Shown here: positions 1 through 9,030 of the stretch, piece by piece
Numbering within the stretch: position 1 is the stretch's first letter
How the letters are laid out: every line of letters begins with the position of its first letter
Assembly (NCBI GenBank): GCA_028282785.1
Contig: JANQHE010000034.1
Span: forward strand, 1-64,000
Source of the DNA: Bacteroidales bacterium
GTDB lineage: Bacteria > Bacteroidota > Bacteroidia > Bacteroidales > UBA12077
Reading direction: 5' to 3'
Length of the DNA: 64,000 nt
Notes under the pieces: generated by a model
The model's input: the letters and a program-made list of their open reading frames with translations, nothing else
Databases searched by the model: none
Told to the model about the DNA's origin: nothing
Position numbers and translations under genes: made by a program

Positions 1-110
1 AAAACTCTTTTTCCTTGAAATAATAAATCAATAGTTTCCCATTGTTCATCATAAAAATGGTCAAATCCAAAAGTATTTTTTAATCTTATTTCGGCTTCTT
101 GTCTATTCAC
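1..110 (-). CDS. RecQ-like ATP-dependent DNA helicase, N-terminal fragment (runs off window)
   Basis: Reading the minus strand from a GTG at 110-108 gives 36 codons with no stop up to the window edge. An in-frame TAA lies 15 bases upstream of the GTG, and I see no in-frame ATG between, so GTG is the likely start. The peptide begins V(M)NRQEAEIRLKNTFGFDHFY and continues with DEQWETIDLLFQGKRV. This resembles the start of RecQ-type helicases, where a Phe-Gly-Phe/Tyr segment and the Q-motif Gln precede the Walker A motif. The catalytic motifs would lie outside the window, so the call rests on this short match only. Confidence 0.5.
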   Translation of the reverse strand, partial: MNRQEAEIRLKNTFGFDHFYDEQWETIDLLFQGKRV

Positions 111-315
111 GGTTTCTGTTTTTTAATATTGCGCCTAACAATATTATATATTCATTGTTGTTATCTTAATTTAATACAACCTAAAAAAACATTGATTGAA
201 TTAATAACTCTCGGGATTTTACATAAAAGATTTTTCCTCATAAATCTAAATTAACATTTTTTTATATTATTTATCGTAAAATAGCTAATTTAGCTTTCCT
301 TAAAATTTAGTTAAT

Positions 316-2445
316 ATGAACGAAAACCATATCTTAAAAATCTCTGGTAATCTTTCATTGAAAGATTGGCAGGTTAGAAATACAGTTCAATTATTTGATG
401 AAGGAGCTACAATTCCTTTTGTTAGCAGGTACAGAAAAGAAGCAACCGGAAGTTTAGATGAAATGCAAATTGCCGCAATAAAGGAGCAATTGGCAAAGCT
501 TCAGGAAATTGACAGTAGACGGGAGACGATCTTAAAAACGATTGAAGAGCAGGGAAAATTAACGGATGAATTAAAAAAGAGAATTGACGAAGCTCAATCA
601 TTAACTGAATTAGAAGATATTTATTTACCTTATAAACCAAAAAAGAAAACTCGGGCAACCAAAGCTAAAGAAAAAGGACTTGAACCTTTAGCTAAAATTA
701 TTATGAAACAGCAGGAGTTGAATATTGAAGGAAAGGCAGACCAATTTGTTACCGATGAAGTTCCTTCCATTGAAGATGCATTGCAGGGAGCGCGTGATAT
801 TATCGCCGAATGGGTAAATGAAAATGAAAGAGCACGAAATAATATCAGAAGGTTATACCAACATGAGGCGGTTATAGAATCAAGAGCTGTAAAAGGAAAG
901 GAGCTCGAAGGAATAAAATTTAAGGATTACTTTGAGTGGAACGAGCCTTTGAAAAGATGTCCTTCACATAGACTACTGGCAATGCGTAGAGGTGAGAATG
1001 AAGGATTTTTAAAATTATCCATTGAACCTGATGAAGATAAGGCTTTGGAATTACTGGAGAATCAATTTGTTCGCGGAGTTTACGATGTGTCAAGGCAGGT
1101 AGCCGAAGCTGTGAAAGATAGCTACAAAAGACTTCTGGCACCATCTATGGAAACAGAATTTAAAAATTCTTCAAAAGAAAAAGCTGATGAAGAAGCTATA
1201 AAAGTATTTGCGGAGAATCTTCGCCAACTATTACTTGCGCCACCCTTAGGTCAAAAGAATGTTTTGGCAATTGACCCGGGTTATAGAACAGGGTGTAAAG
1301 TGGTTTGCATTGATGCACAGGGTAATCTGTTACATAATGAAACGATCTATCCTCATCAGCCACAGAATGAACGCGGTATGGCCATGAAGAAGATTGATTC
1401 AATGGTTGAAACATTTAAAATAGATGCCATTGCTATTGGAAACGGAACAGCAAGCCGTGAAACAGAAACACTTGTTAAAAAGATAAGATTCTCGAAAGAT
1501 GTAAAAGTTTTTGTGGTTAGCGAGGACGGAGCATCTGTATATTCAGCATCGTCGGTTGCAAGAGAGGAATTTCCCGAATATGATGTTACAGTTCGTGGTG
1601 CAGTTTCCATAGGAAGAAGGTTAATGGACCCATTAGCTGAACTGGTAAAAATTGACCCAAAATCAATTGGAGTAGGACAGTACCAGCACGATGTGGACCA
1701 AAATAAGTTAAAAGGAAAACTCGATCAGGTTGTGGAAAGTTCTGTTAATATGGTTGGAGTGAGTTTAAATACATCAAGTAAGCATTTGTTAACATATATT
1801 TCCGGCTTAGGACCACAATTGGCACAAAATATAGTTGATTACCGCAAGGAAAATGGAGCTTTTAAATCGAGAAAGGAGTTACAAAAAGTAAAAAGAATGG
1901 GAGATAAGGCATTTCAACAATCAGCCGGATTTTTAAGAATTGAAAATGCTGAAAATCCTCTTGACAATAGTGCAGTTCATCCGGAAAGTTATCATATAGT
2001 TGAAAAAATGGCTTCGGATTTAAATAGTCAGGTTGTTGATCTGATTAAGAATGAAGATCTTAGAAATAAAATTAAACTGAATAATTATGCTTCAGAAGAC
2101 GTAGGTTTACCAACACTGAGTGATATTATGAAAGAACTGGCAAAACCGGGTCGCGATCCTCGTCAGGGAATAAAAGTATTTGAATTTGCCGAAGGAATTC
2201 ATAAAATTGAGGATTTGCAAATAGGAATGGTATTACCTGGAATTGTGACAAATATTACCAAATTTGGAGCTTTTGTGGACGTTGGAGTTAAGCAGGATGG
2301 ATTAGTGCATATTTCAAACCTGGCAAATCGATTCGTATCTGATCCAAATGAAATAATAAAATTACATCAACATGTTAAGGTTAAGGTTACTGAAGTAGAT
2401 ATGGCAAGGAAACGTATTCAATTATCGATGAAAAATGTAAATTGA
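316..2445 (+). CDS. tex: Tex family S1 RNA-binding protein
   Basis: A 709-residue protein of normal Tex length. Tex proteins are cytoplasmic nucleic-acid-binding factors linked to transcription; their exact role is not settled. Visible parts, in order, are a helical N-terminal Tex region, a YqgF/RNase H-like domain starting near residue 315 (NVLAIDPGYRTGCKV), a helix-hairpin-helix region near 495-545 (ISGLGPQLAQNIV, then KRMGDKAFQQSAGFLRI), and a C-terminal S1 domain at about 637-707 (GIVTNITKFGAFVDVG). The ATG at 316 follows an AT-rich leader without a clear Shine-Dalgarno site, as is usual in Bacteroidota. It stands alone, 159 bases before the next gene. A decayed copy of its S1 domain occurs at 5155-5328. 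Confidence 0.95.
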   Translation: MNENHILKISGNLSLKDWQVRNTVQLFDEGATIPFVSRYRKEATGSLDEMQIAAIKEQLAKLQEIDSRRETILKTIEEQGKLTDELKKRIDEAQSLTELEDIYLPYKPKKKTRATKAKEKGLEPLAKIIMKQQELNIEGKADQFVTDEVPSIEDALQGARDIIAEWVNENERARNNIRRLYQHEAVIESRAVKGKELEGIKFKDYFEWNEPLKRCPSHRLLAMRRGENEGFLKLSIEPDEDKALELLENQFVRGVYDVSRQVAEAVKDSYKRLLAPSMETEFKNSSKEKADEEAIKVFAENLRQLLLAPPLGQKNVLAIDPGYRTGCKVVCIDAQGNLLHNETIYPHQPQNERGMAMKKIDSMVETFKIDAIAIGNGTASRETETLVKKIRFSKDVKVFVVSEDGASVYSASSVAREEFPEYDVTVRGAVSIGRRLMDPLAELVKIDPKSIGVGQYQHDVDQNKLKGKLDQVVESSVNMVGVSLNTSSKHLLTYISGLGPQLAQNIVDYRKENGAFKSRKELQKVKRMGDKAFQQSAGFLRIENAENPLDNSAVHPESYHIVEKMASDLNSQVVDLIKNEDLRNKIKLNNYASEDVGLPTLSDIMKELAKPGRDPRQGIKVFEFAEGIHKIEDLQIGMVLPGIVTNITKFGAFVDVGVKQDGLVHISNLANRFVSDPNEIIKLHQHVKVKVTEVDMARKRIQLSMKNVN

Positions 2446-2604
2446 GAAAATACGAAATTTTGTTATATTTATAACGTTTAATGTAATTGATTGGGGGTTA
2501 ATAACATTAATTAAAAGAAAAAGAACGTATAGTCAAAATCGAATGAGGGAGTTATAAACTTAAATTATAAGTAATTACTCTAGTTTAATAATGACCCAAT
2601 CGAT

Positions 2605-5019
2605 ATGAAAAAATTGGCCCAACTTTTAATTTATTTTATAGTTTCAACCTCATTTGCTTCTGAAATTAGTAATAATATTAAAGGTTCTATTAAAGGATTT
2701 GTATATGACTGGCAGACAAATCAACCGCTTGAATATGCAACTGTTTCTATAAAGATTAAAAATGAAGGAACTATAGTCGATGGAACTATTACTGATCGTT
2801 CCGGATTTTTTAAATTAAAGAATATCAGTGCCGGTTTATATGAAGTTAAAATAACCTTTATAGGTTATGAAACAATACAGATAGATAGTATAAAAATTTG
2901 TTCAAGGTCCCCAAATTTAGATGTTGGCAAAGTAAAGCTAAAACCAAAGGCAGAGCTGTTAGAAAAGGTAGTTGTATCATCAGATAGAAATACAATCACT
3001 TATAAAATTGATAAAAAAATTATTCAAGTAGGCGGGCAGTATACTTCCACAGCAGGAACAGCTATTGATATTTTAGAGAACTATCCATCTTTTTCTGTTG
3101 ATATAGATGGAATTGTAAGAATGAGAGGAAGTACAAGTTTTACTGTATTGGTTGATAACAGGCCTTCAATTTTGGAACCAAGTGAGATATTGAATCAAAT
3201 TCCTTCTAATAATATTGAATACATAGAAATTATAACAAATCCTTCTGCAAAATTCGATTCAGAAGGTTCGGCAGGGGTAATTAATATAATTACAAAAAAA
3301 AATAGGTTAGAAGGGATTAACGGAATGTTTTCGCTTAATGGAGGCATGTTTGATACCTATGGTGGAGACCTGCTTATAAATTTTAAAAAGGAAAAACTTA
3401 ATTATTTCATAGGTACTAACCTTAACAGGCGTGGGATTGATGGAAAGCTGATAGCTAATTATCGATCCACACGAAATGATACGATATTATTTTTGGAAAG
3501 GAATGGCCAATATGAAAGGCGAAAGGGGTCACAGAGTATTAGGGGAGGAATGGATTATAATTTCAACGATCGAAATAAAATTAGCTTACAGGCAAATTAT
3601 GGTAAATGGGTATCTTATGGAAAAACCTACTTAGATTATTATGAATTTACGAAACCGGAAAGTCCGGAAACTATTTACAATAGTTATGACGAACCCGATA
3701 GATATGGAAATTATTATAATGTTGATATTAGTTATACTCATAATTTTTTGAAGAAAGGTCACAGGATAACATCTATGTTATATTTCTCAAATGATGACCT
3801 GGTTGATGAAATAAAAAATGAACTTACGGATGAATTTGATGAAATTACTAGTGGACAAATATCGAAGGAATACGGCCCTACTGAAAAATACACTTTTAAA
3901 TTGGATTATACTTTACCAATAGCATCAAACCATAAATTTGAATCAGGTTATCATTCAGATATTCAAAAATATAACAAGGTAAGCGAGTTATTTGAAATTA
4001 ATGAAGTAACAGAAGCTTACCAAAGTATACCGGAATATTATAATAAGGTAAAATTTAATAAACTTATAAATTCCGCTTACCTTATTTTTTCAAGTGAGGT
4101 TAAAAAGTTAGGATATCAATTTGGCTTAAGGATGGAGCATACCAATCGGGAAATTGATGTTAACGATTCGGAAGATTATTCAATTGACCGTTTTGACTTT
4201 TTTCCAACAATTCACCTAACGTATAAAATAAATGACAAAAATGAAATAATGGTAAGCTATACAAGACGTATTCGAAGACCCAGAGATTGGCAGCTCGAGC
4301 CGTTTTATACATGGGCAGATGCTTACAATATTCGAACAGGAAATCCTTTATTGAAACCACAATATATTGATTCCTATGAATTAAATTATCTAAATAAATC
4401 AGAAAAAAATACTTTTTCGACAAGCGCATATTACAAAAAAACTCATGATCAAATAGAAAGATTTAGATCTGTTTTCGATGAAAATATATATTTAAGTTCT
4501 TATGAAAATATAAGAGAAGGGAATTCACTTGGACTGGAGTTTATGGTAAGTTTGGGATTTATAAAATGGTGGGATATTGATTTATCATCAAATTTGTATC
4601 GTTATTGGATTAAAGGAGAATTGTATGGTGAGGATATTAAAAAAAGTAGCTTTAATTTGAACGCTCGTTTAAATAATACTTTTAAAATTAAAAAATCTAC
4701 TCGAATTCAGTTATCAGGTATGTACAACAGCCCGTCAGCTTCAGTTCAGGGAGATAATCAGGGATATATTATGATAAACGGAGCCGTTAGGCAAAATATT
4801 ACAAAAGATTTTTCAGCTACGTTGAACTGTACAGGGATTTTTGGGTTACTAAAACGCGAAAGGACTTATGAAAGTGCAGATTTTTATTTATATAACTATA
4901 CGGAGCCTTATACACCAATTTTTAATTTAAGTTTATCATATAAATTTAACAACTATAAATACGACAGAAAAAAACATAAAAGAGGCAGAGATTTAGATAA
5001 TGGAGAAGGAAGCCTGTAA
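2605..5019 (+). CDS. TonB-dependent receptor-like outer membrane beta-barrel protein (paralogue 1)
   Basis: An 804-residue outer-membrane protein. It has a signal peptide (about 1-19, ending STSFAS), a carboxypeptidase-regulatory-like beta-sandwich at about 27-115 (IKGFVYDWQTNQPLEYATVS), a plug domain at about 120-235 (ending NIEYIEIITNPSAKFDSEGS) and a long beta-barrel to the C-terminus. The barrel keeps the family block SYTRRIRRPRDW, so it belongs to the outer-membrane beta-barrel (OMP_b-brl_3-like) TonB receptor group. The substrate cannot be read from sequence. It is a clear paralogue of the 818-residue protein at 10448-12904, with the same domain order and block-by-block similarity. The C-terminus carries a charged tail (KKHKRGRDLDNGEG) beyond the last barrel strand. 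No SusD-like partner lies next to it. Confidence 0.9.
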   Translation: MKKLAQLLIYFIVSTSFASEISNNIKGSIKGFVYDWQTNQPLEYATVSIKIKNEGTIVDGTITDRSGFFKLKNISAGLYEVKITFIGYETIQIDSIKICSRSPNLDVGKVKLKPKAELLEKVVVSSDRNTITYKIDKKIIQVGGQYTSTAGTAIDILENYPSFSVDIDGIVRMRGSTSFTVLVDNRPSILEPSEILNQIPSNNIEYIEIITNPSAKFDSEGSAGVINIITKKNRLEGINGMFSLNGGMFDTYGGDLLINFKKEKLNYFIGTNLNRRGIDGKLIANYRSTRNDTILFLERNGQYERRKGSQSIRGGMDYNFNDRNKISLQANYGKWVSYGKTYLDYYEFTKPESPETIYNSYDEPDRYGNYYNVDISYTHNFLKKGHRITSMLYFSNDDLVDEIKNELTDEFDEITSGQISKEYGPTEKYTFKLDYTLPIASNHKFESGYHSDIQKYNKVSELFEINEVTEAYQSIPEYYNKVKFNKLINSAYLIFSSEVKKLGYQFGLRMEHTNREIDVNDSEDYSIDRFDFFPTIHLTYKINDKNEIMVSYTRRIRRPRDWQLEPFYTWADAYNIRTGNPLLKPQYIDSYELNYLNKSEKNTFSTSAYYKKTHDQIERFRSVFDENIYLSSYENIREGNSLGLEFMVSLGFIKWWDIDLSSNLYRYWIKGELYGEDIKKSSFNLNARLNNTFKIKKSTRIQLSGMYNSPSASVQGDNQGYIMINGAVRQNITKDFSATLNCTGIFGLLKRERTYESADFYLYNYTEPYTPIFNLSLSYKFNNYKYDRKKHKRGRDLDNGEGSL

Positions 5020-5154
5020 ACTTTAATAATAAGTTTTAACGCTATTTTAGTGATAGTTAGGTTAAGCTATTATGGAATACTTACTTTTTTTAATTTAGAT
5101 TCACAGCAAGATTTTTTATATAAAAACACTTTTTTACTTATTCTAAACTAGCTT

Positions 5155-5328
5155 ATTATTACTAAATTTGGTGGGTTTGTCAATAGTTGACATAGATAAT
5201 AATGGAATTTAACAAATCAATTGGTCCCTAATCCTAATGAGACTTTAAGAATACACTGGCATTTAAAAGTGAAAGTTACCGAATTTGATTTGGCAAGAAA
5301 AAATTCAACCTTCAATAAAAGATGTTGA
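5155..5328 (+). pseudogene. Decayed copy of the Tex S1 domain
   Basis: No intact ORF explains this stretch, but in one frame it reads IITKFGGFVN, then stops, then NLTNQLVPNPNE, HLKVKVTEFDLARK and a TGA at 5326. These align in order with the S1 domain of Tex at 316-2445 (NITKFGAFVD, NLANRFVSDPNE, HVKVKVTEVDMARK). About 19 of 33 residues match in the longer block. Roughly ten residues between the two blocks are missing or replaced by stops. The many synonymous changes suggest an old duplication. It lies just before the AraC-type gene at 5338 and has no upstream Tex sequence that I can see. The preceding 5020-5154 holds nothing I recognise. Confidence 0.75.
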
Positions 5329-5337
5329 GTAAAATAG

Positions 5338-6465
5338 ATGTTATATAGTTTAGTATTTGCAATAGGAGCTGTTCAGGCATTTATTTTTGCTTTTTTGTTA
5401 CTCACAAAAAAGCCTAAGAACAGAGCAGATAAGTTTCTATCCGCATTTTTCTTTATTGTAGCGTTATATTTTTTCAATATTTGTTCCGCGGCTTTTTATT
5501 TGTGGGAGAAATTTCCAGATATTGTTTTTATTATTTCCCTTGTTGCATTAAGTTTTGGACCTTTACTATATTTTTATGTTATTTCGCTTATAGGTAAGGA
5601 GATTACAAGCAAGGAAATTTATTCTCATTTGGTTCCGATTTTAGGCGTTTACTTACTAATATTTCCATACGTATTTCAAAGTGAAGATGTCAAACTAATT
5701 TATTTTATTGATAAGTTTAGCAAACTTCCTATAAATATCTCAATCGGGATTTTTCTTCAATATTTATCAGCACCTATTTATTTTATTTGGATTATTGAAA
5801 TTCTCAAAAGATATAAAGAAGAATTAAAAAATATATATTCTTCTGTTGATAGTTCAAACCTTGATTGGATAAGAAAATTACTCTACGGAGCTATTATTAT
5901 GTGGACAATAGATATTTTAAATGTATATGCTTTAAACTATACCAATATTGAATACCCCTATATTATATCATTTTATATAAAAGTAGTTTTTATGAGTTTT
6001 ATAATTTTGATTGGATATAATGGTATTAAGCAGGGAAATGTATTTACATCACATTTTCTAATAACTACAGAAAATAATAGTAAATCTAGGGACTCTATTA
6101 ATAAATTAATACCCGATAATTTAGCAGAACAACATGCTGACACATTGATTAATTATATTAAAAACGAAAAGGTATTTCTAAATAATGAACTCCGAATTCA
6201 GGATATTTCTATAAAATTGAATATCCCGGTTCATATAATTTCGTATGTAATTAATGATAAGCTAGATCAAAATTTCTATGATCTCATAAATAATTTCAGG
6301 ATTGAAGAAGTCAAATCTCGATTGATTAATCCTAAATTTGAAAACTTAATGATAGTAGCAATTGCTTATGATTGTGGATTTAACTCCAAAGCTACTTTTA
6401 ACAGGCTTTTTAAGAAATATACCGGAACAACACCTACCCAATACAAAAATAGGTCTCATCATTAA
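5338..6465 (+). CDS. Membrane-anchored AraC-family transcriptional regulator
   Basis: A 375-residue protein. The first ~235 residues form about seven hydrophobic segments (for example GAVQAFIFAFLLLTKK at the start). The last ~100 form an AraC-type double helix-turn-helix: IQDISIKLNIPVHIISYVI is the first helix-turn-helix, and IAYDCGFNSKATFNRLFKKY plus TGTTPTQY is the conserved second one. This architecture is common in Bacteroidota and would place a DNA-binding domain on the inner face of the cytoplasmic membrane, responding to an unknown envelope signal. The ATG at 5338 follows the Tex S1 remnant by nine bases and lacks a strong ribosome-binding site. The DUF418 gene starts 68 bases downstream on the same strand. 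Targets are unknown; the neighbouring receptors are candidates only by position. Confidence 0.88.
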   Translation: MLYSLVFAIGAVQAFIFAFLLLTKKPKNRADKFLSAFFFIVALYFFNICSAAFYLWEKFPDIVFIISLVALSFGPLLYFYVISLIGKEITSKEIYSHLVPILGVYLLIFPYVFQSEDVKLIYFIDKFSKLPINISIGIFLQYLSAPIYFIWIIEILKRYKEELKNIYSSVDSSNLDWIRKLLYGAIIMWTIDILNVYALNYTNIEYPYIISFYIKVVFMSFIILIGYNGIKQGNVFTSHFLITTENNSKSRDSINKLIPDNLAEQHADTLINYIKNEKVFLNNELRIQDISIKLNIPVHIISYVINDKLDQNFYDLINNFRIEEVKSRLINPKFENLMIVAIAYDCGFNSKATFNRLFKKYTGTTPTQYKNRSHH

Positions 6466-6533
6466 ATGATGAGACTGATATTGACCAACCAAATAATATT
6501 TTCGCTCATAGTTTAACATAATAGATTTATACT

Positions 6534-7685
6534 ATGAGTAATAATTATTATCCCACATTGCCAGTAAATAGAATAGAAATATTGGATGTACTTCGCGGAT
6601 TATCTTTGATCGGAGTTTTAATTGCAAACATTGCAATTTTTAGTGGTTATTTATTTGTTCCCGTTACAGATCTGGGAGAAATGAGTATGTCAGGATTAAA
6701 TAACATTTTGATGACATTTTCATTTTATGTTGTATCAGGAAAGTTTTACCCCATTTTTTGTATGCTGTTTGGTATAGGGATGTATTTACAATTTCAAAAG
6801 CACAAAGAAAAAGGATCAGGAAAGTTCTTTGTTAAGCGGTTAATAACTCTAATGTTAATAGCTGCTGTTCATCAAACCATATGGCCCGGTGATGTTGTAT
6901 TCTTTTATGCAATGTTCGGATTTTTGTTAATTCTGTTTAGGAAATCCAGCCCTAAAACATTCTTAATTCTTAGCATCATAGCATTTATAGCCCATTTTGG
7001 TGGATATTATATCTTTTCATTGTTAACAAAATATACCCCTGATACCGAATACATTGCTATTTTTCAATATCCGGGAGTAGATCCATATCAATTACTTGAA
7101 AATGTTCAGAATGGTGGTTTAAAGGGAACCTTTTTTCTTATAAAAGCACAACATGATTTTGTTTGGAATATTCCCAGAAATATAAGGCTTGCACCTAGTT
7201 ATGTACTATTATTTGCTTTAGGATCGTATATTTTAGGATCCGGGTTCTTATTAACTAAAGCACATAAACCAAAATATATGCTGATTTTTTTTCCACTGGC
7301 CATAATTGGTACATTTTTAATGAGATTTTCATATTCTTTTAGAATAATTGATAACCTTTTTGCCGGACTGGGAATAATATGCCTGATTTCATTCTTATTG
7401 ACAAAAGAGCGAATTAAAAAGGGTTTGTTAAAACTAAAACCGTTCGGTCGAATGGCCCTTACAAATTATATTATGCAATCGGTTCTTTGTATTATTATAT
7501 TTTATGGTATTGGTTTAGGTTATTTTGGTAAACTCCCATTATACATAATTTATCTGATTGGGATATCTATAATATTTTTCCAAATTAAATTTAGTCAGCT
7601 TTGGCTTTCAAAATATAATTATGGACCTGTTGAACTGGTATGGAGAAGATTAAGTTACGGAAAAGCAGTTCAGTTTAAGAAGTAG
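6534..7685 (+). CDS. DUF418 (YeiB-like) integral membrane protein
   Basis: A 383-residue polytopic membrane protein. The opening RIEILDVLRGLSLIGVLIAN is the typical N-terminus of the DUF418/YeiB family, related to membrane acyltransferase-type and heparan-alpha-glucosaminide acetyltransferase-like proteins. The family C-terminal block is present (LTNYIMQSVLCIIIFYGIGL, then GPVELVWRRLSYGK). About ten transmembrane segments are visible. The biochemical role of the family is not established. It lies 68 bases behind the AraC-type gene and may be its co-transcribed target. It ends just before a strong hairpin terminator at 7712-7740. Confidence 0.9.
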   Translation: MSNNYYPTLPVNRIEILDVLRGLSLIGVLIANIAIFSGYLFVPVTDLGEMSMSGLNNILMTFSFYVVSGKFYPIFCMLFGIGMYLQFQKHKEKGSGKFFVKRLITLMLIAAVHQTIWPGDVVFFYAMFGFLLILFRKSSPKTFLILSIIAFIAHFGGYYIFSLLTKYTPDTEYIAIFQYPGVDPYQLLENVQNGGLKGTFFLIKAQHDFVWNIPRNIRLAPSYVLLFALGSYILGSGFLLTKAHKPKYMLIFFPLAIIGTFLMRFSYSFRIIDNLFAGLGIICLISFLLTKERIKKGLLKLKPFGRMALTNYIMQSVLCIIIFYGIGLGYFGKLPLYIIYLIGISIIFFQIKFSQLWLSKYNYGPVELVWRRLSYGKAVQFKK

Positions 7686-7706
7686 ATATAACTGTTCAAT
7701 AATGTT

Positions 7707-8234
7707 TTAATAAAGCACTTTTTCATAAGTGCTTTTTTTTGTCATTGTATCTATGCCGTGGTATTCAATGGCTTTAAGTTTTGGTATAATTCCATCTTCA
7801 GCTTCTAAAAACAAATAACTAAGCCGCGACATTTTATGATTGATTTTTAAATAAGCTTTAGCCTCGAACGGAGCTGTTTGTTTTAGGATGATATCCCGGT
7901 TTTTTTCTGCAACTATATGAACTAAATATTGATTTTCACAATTTTCCAATTTAGAAAACTCAACTCCAAACGCCAGTGTTTTTTCGATTTTACGTAATTC
8001 CATTCTTTGTCCCTGCTCATCGTATCTTATCCAATAAACATCTATAGGGCCGTTTGCATTTAGGTTTCCTTTAGGATCAAAATTTGCATCGTATATAACT
8101 GTGTTTGCATTTAAATTACGTTGAATGAAAAAAAGTCTTTCTTTCGTTTTTTTAGGAACCGGATAATTATTTCGAGGATTATAATTGTTCGATGTAATAA
8201 AAAGTGATAATATTATGATAAATGTTAATTTCAT
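7707..8234 (-). CDS. DUF4833 domain protein, exported
   Basis: A 175-residue protein with an N-terminal hydrophobic stretch (about 1-15) that looks like a signal peptide or anchor. The body carries features I associate with the DUF4833 family: FFIQRNLNANTVIYDANF, a following PIDVYWIRYDEQGQR, then LAFGVEF and a C-terminal AKAYLKINHK segment. Function is unknown; the predicted location is periplasm or envelope. It is encoded opposite the DUF418 gene and runs tail-to-tail with it. The 3' end of the coding region contains a rho-independent-type hairpin, so the last codons double as terminator sequence. It is divergent from the response regulator at 8345. Confidence 0.75.
   Translation of the reverse strand: MKLTFIIILSLFITSNNYNPRNNYPVPKKTKERLFFIQRNLNANTVIYDANFDPKGNLNANGPIDVYWIRYDEQGQRMELRKIEKTLAFGVEFSKLENCENQYLVHIVAEKNRDIILKQTAPFEAKAYLKINHKMSRLSYLFLEAEDGIIPKLKAIEYHGIDTMTKKSTYEKVLY
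7712..7740 (+). terminator. Rho-independent terminator between convergent genes
   Basis: A perfect 9-bp stem AAAGCACTT (7712-7720) / AAGTGCTTT (7727-7735) with a six-base loop is followed by a T run to 7740. It lies 26 bases after the stop codon of the DUF418 gene (+ strand). It also sits inside the last codons of the minus-strand DUF4833 gene, whose stop codon is at 7709-7707. The A-rich left side could serve as a weak U-tract in the minus direction. Confidence 0.85.
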
Positions 8235-8323
8235 TTCTATTTAAATACTTATTGATCCAATGACGTATAACTTCCTAAATTGTTACATATTTTTAAAAAC
8301 TAATTTTCTACAAATTTTAATTT

Positions 8324-8331
8324 TACTTTTG
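8324..8331 (+). promoter_or_regulatory. Bacteroidota-type -7 box upstream of response regulator
   Basis: TACTTTTG matches the TAnnTTTG -7 consensus of Bacteroidota primary-sigma promoters. It ends 13 bases before the ATG at 8345, which would leave a leader of only a few bases. I see no convincing -33 TTTG partner. Confidence 0.4.
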
Positions 8332-8344
8332 ACAAAAACCGATC

Positions 8345-9022
8345 ATGAAGTTATTAATTGTAGAAGATAATTTTCAATTAGCTGATGACTTATCAAAGTT
8401 TTTGGCAGAGAATGGTTTTCTTGTTGAAATAGCTGATTCTTTGCATACTGCTTTTGAAAAAATCTCTGTGTACAATTACGATTTGATTATTTTGGACCTG
8501 GGCCTGCCGGATGGATCAGGGCTTGATGTGATACGCAAACTGAAGAAAATAAATAAAGATCCGGGAATATTAATAGTAACTGCAAAAAATGCAGTTGAAG
8601 ATAAAGTAACGGGATTGGAGCTGGGCGCCGACGATTTTATAACCAAACCTTTCCATAAAGCAGAGTTAAATGCGCGTGTAAGATCGATTATCCGGCGAAA
8701 AAGGCTTATGGGAAACAGTATACTGCAAATTAATAATATAAAAATTAATACGGATTCCCGTGAAGCATTTGTTGATAATAATATGGTTGAGCTTACACGT
8801 AAAGAGTATGATCTGCTTTTATATTTTATGTATAATAAGGGCCGGGTTTTAACTAAAGAAAATATTGCAGAACATTTATGGGGAGATCACATTGATCAGG
8901 CAGATAATTTTGATTTCATATATAATCATATAAAAAATTTAAGGAAGAAACTGCAAAGTTTCGGTGCAGGAAATAATATTCGTTCTGTATATGGAATGGG
9001 ATATAAGTTTTATGAATTATAA
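8345..9022 (+). CDS. OmpR-family response regulator
   Basis: A 225-residue two-domain regulator. The receiver domain (1-120) has acidic-pocket E7/D8, phospho-acceptor D51 (LIILDLGLPDGSG), T79 and K101 (ITKPF). A winged-helix DNA-binding domain (about 125-223) includes VELTRKEYDLLLYF and ends SVYGMGYKFYEL. It is cytoplasmic. The partner kinase gene begins eight bases after the stop codon, so the two form an operon. The receptor-like gene at 10448 follows in the same direction and is the obvious regulatory candidate, by position only. The start is fixed by the conserved MKLLIVEDN opening directly at the ATG. Confidence 0.95.
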   Translation: MKLLIVEDNFQLADDLSKFLAENGFLVEIADSLHTAFEKISVYNYDLIILDLGLPDGSGLDVIRKLKKINKDPGILIVTAKNAVEDKVTGLELGADDFITKPFHKAELNARVRSIIRRKRLMGNSILQINNIKINTDSREAFVDNNMVELTRKEYDLLLYFMYNKGRVLTKENIAEHLWGDHIDQADNFDFIYNHIKNLRKKLQSFGAGNNIRSVYGMGYKFYEL

Positions 9023-9030
9023 TTATTGAC

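Noticed and set aside
7741-8234. DUF4833 gene as a non-coding shadow
   Set aside because: Rejected as a shadow because it has a family-like body, a signal-like start and no overlapping gene; kept as a CDS.
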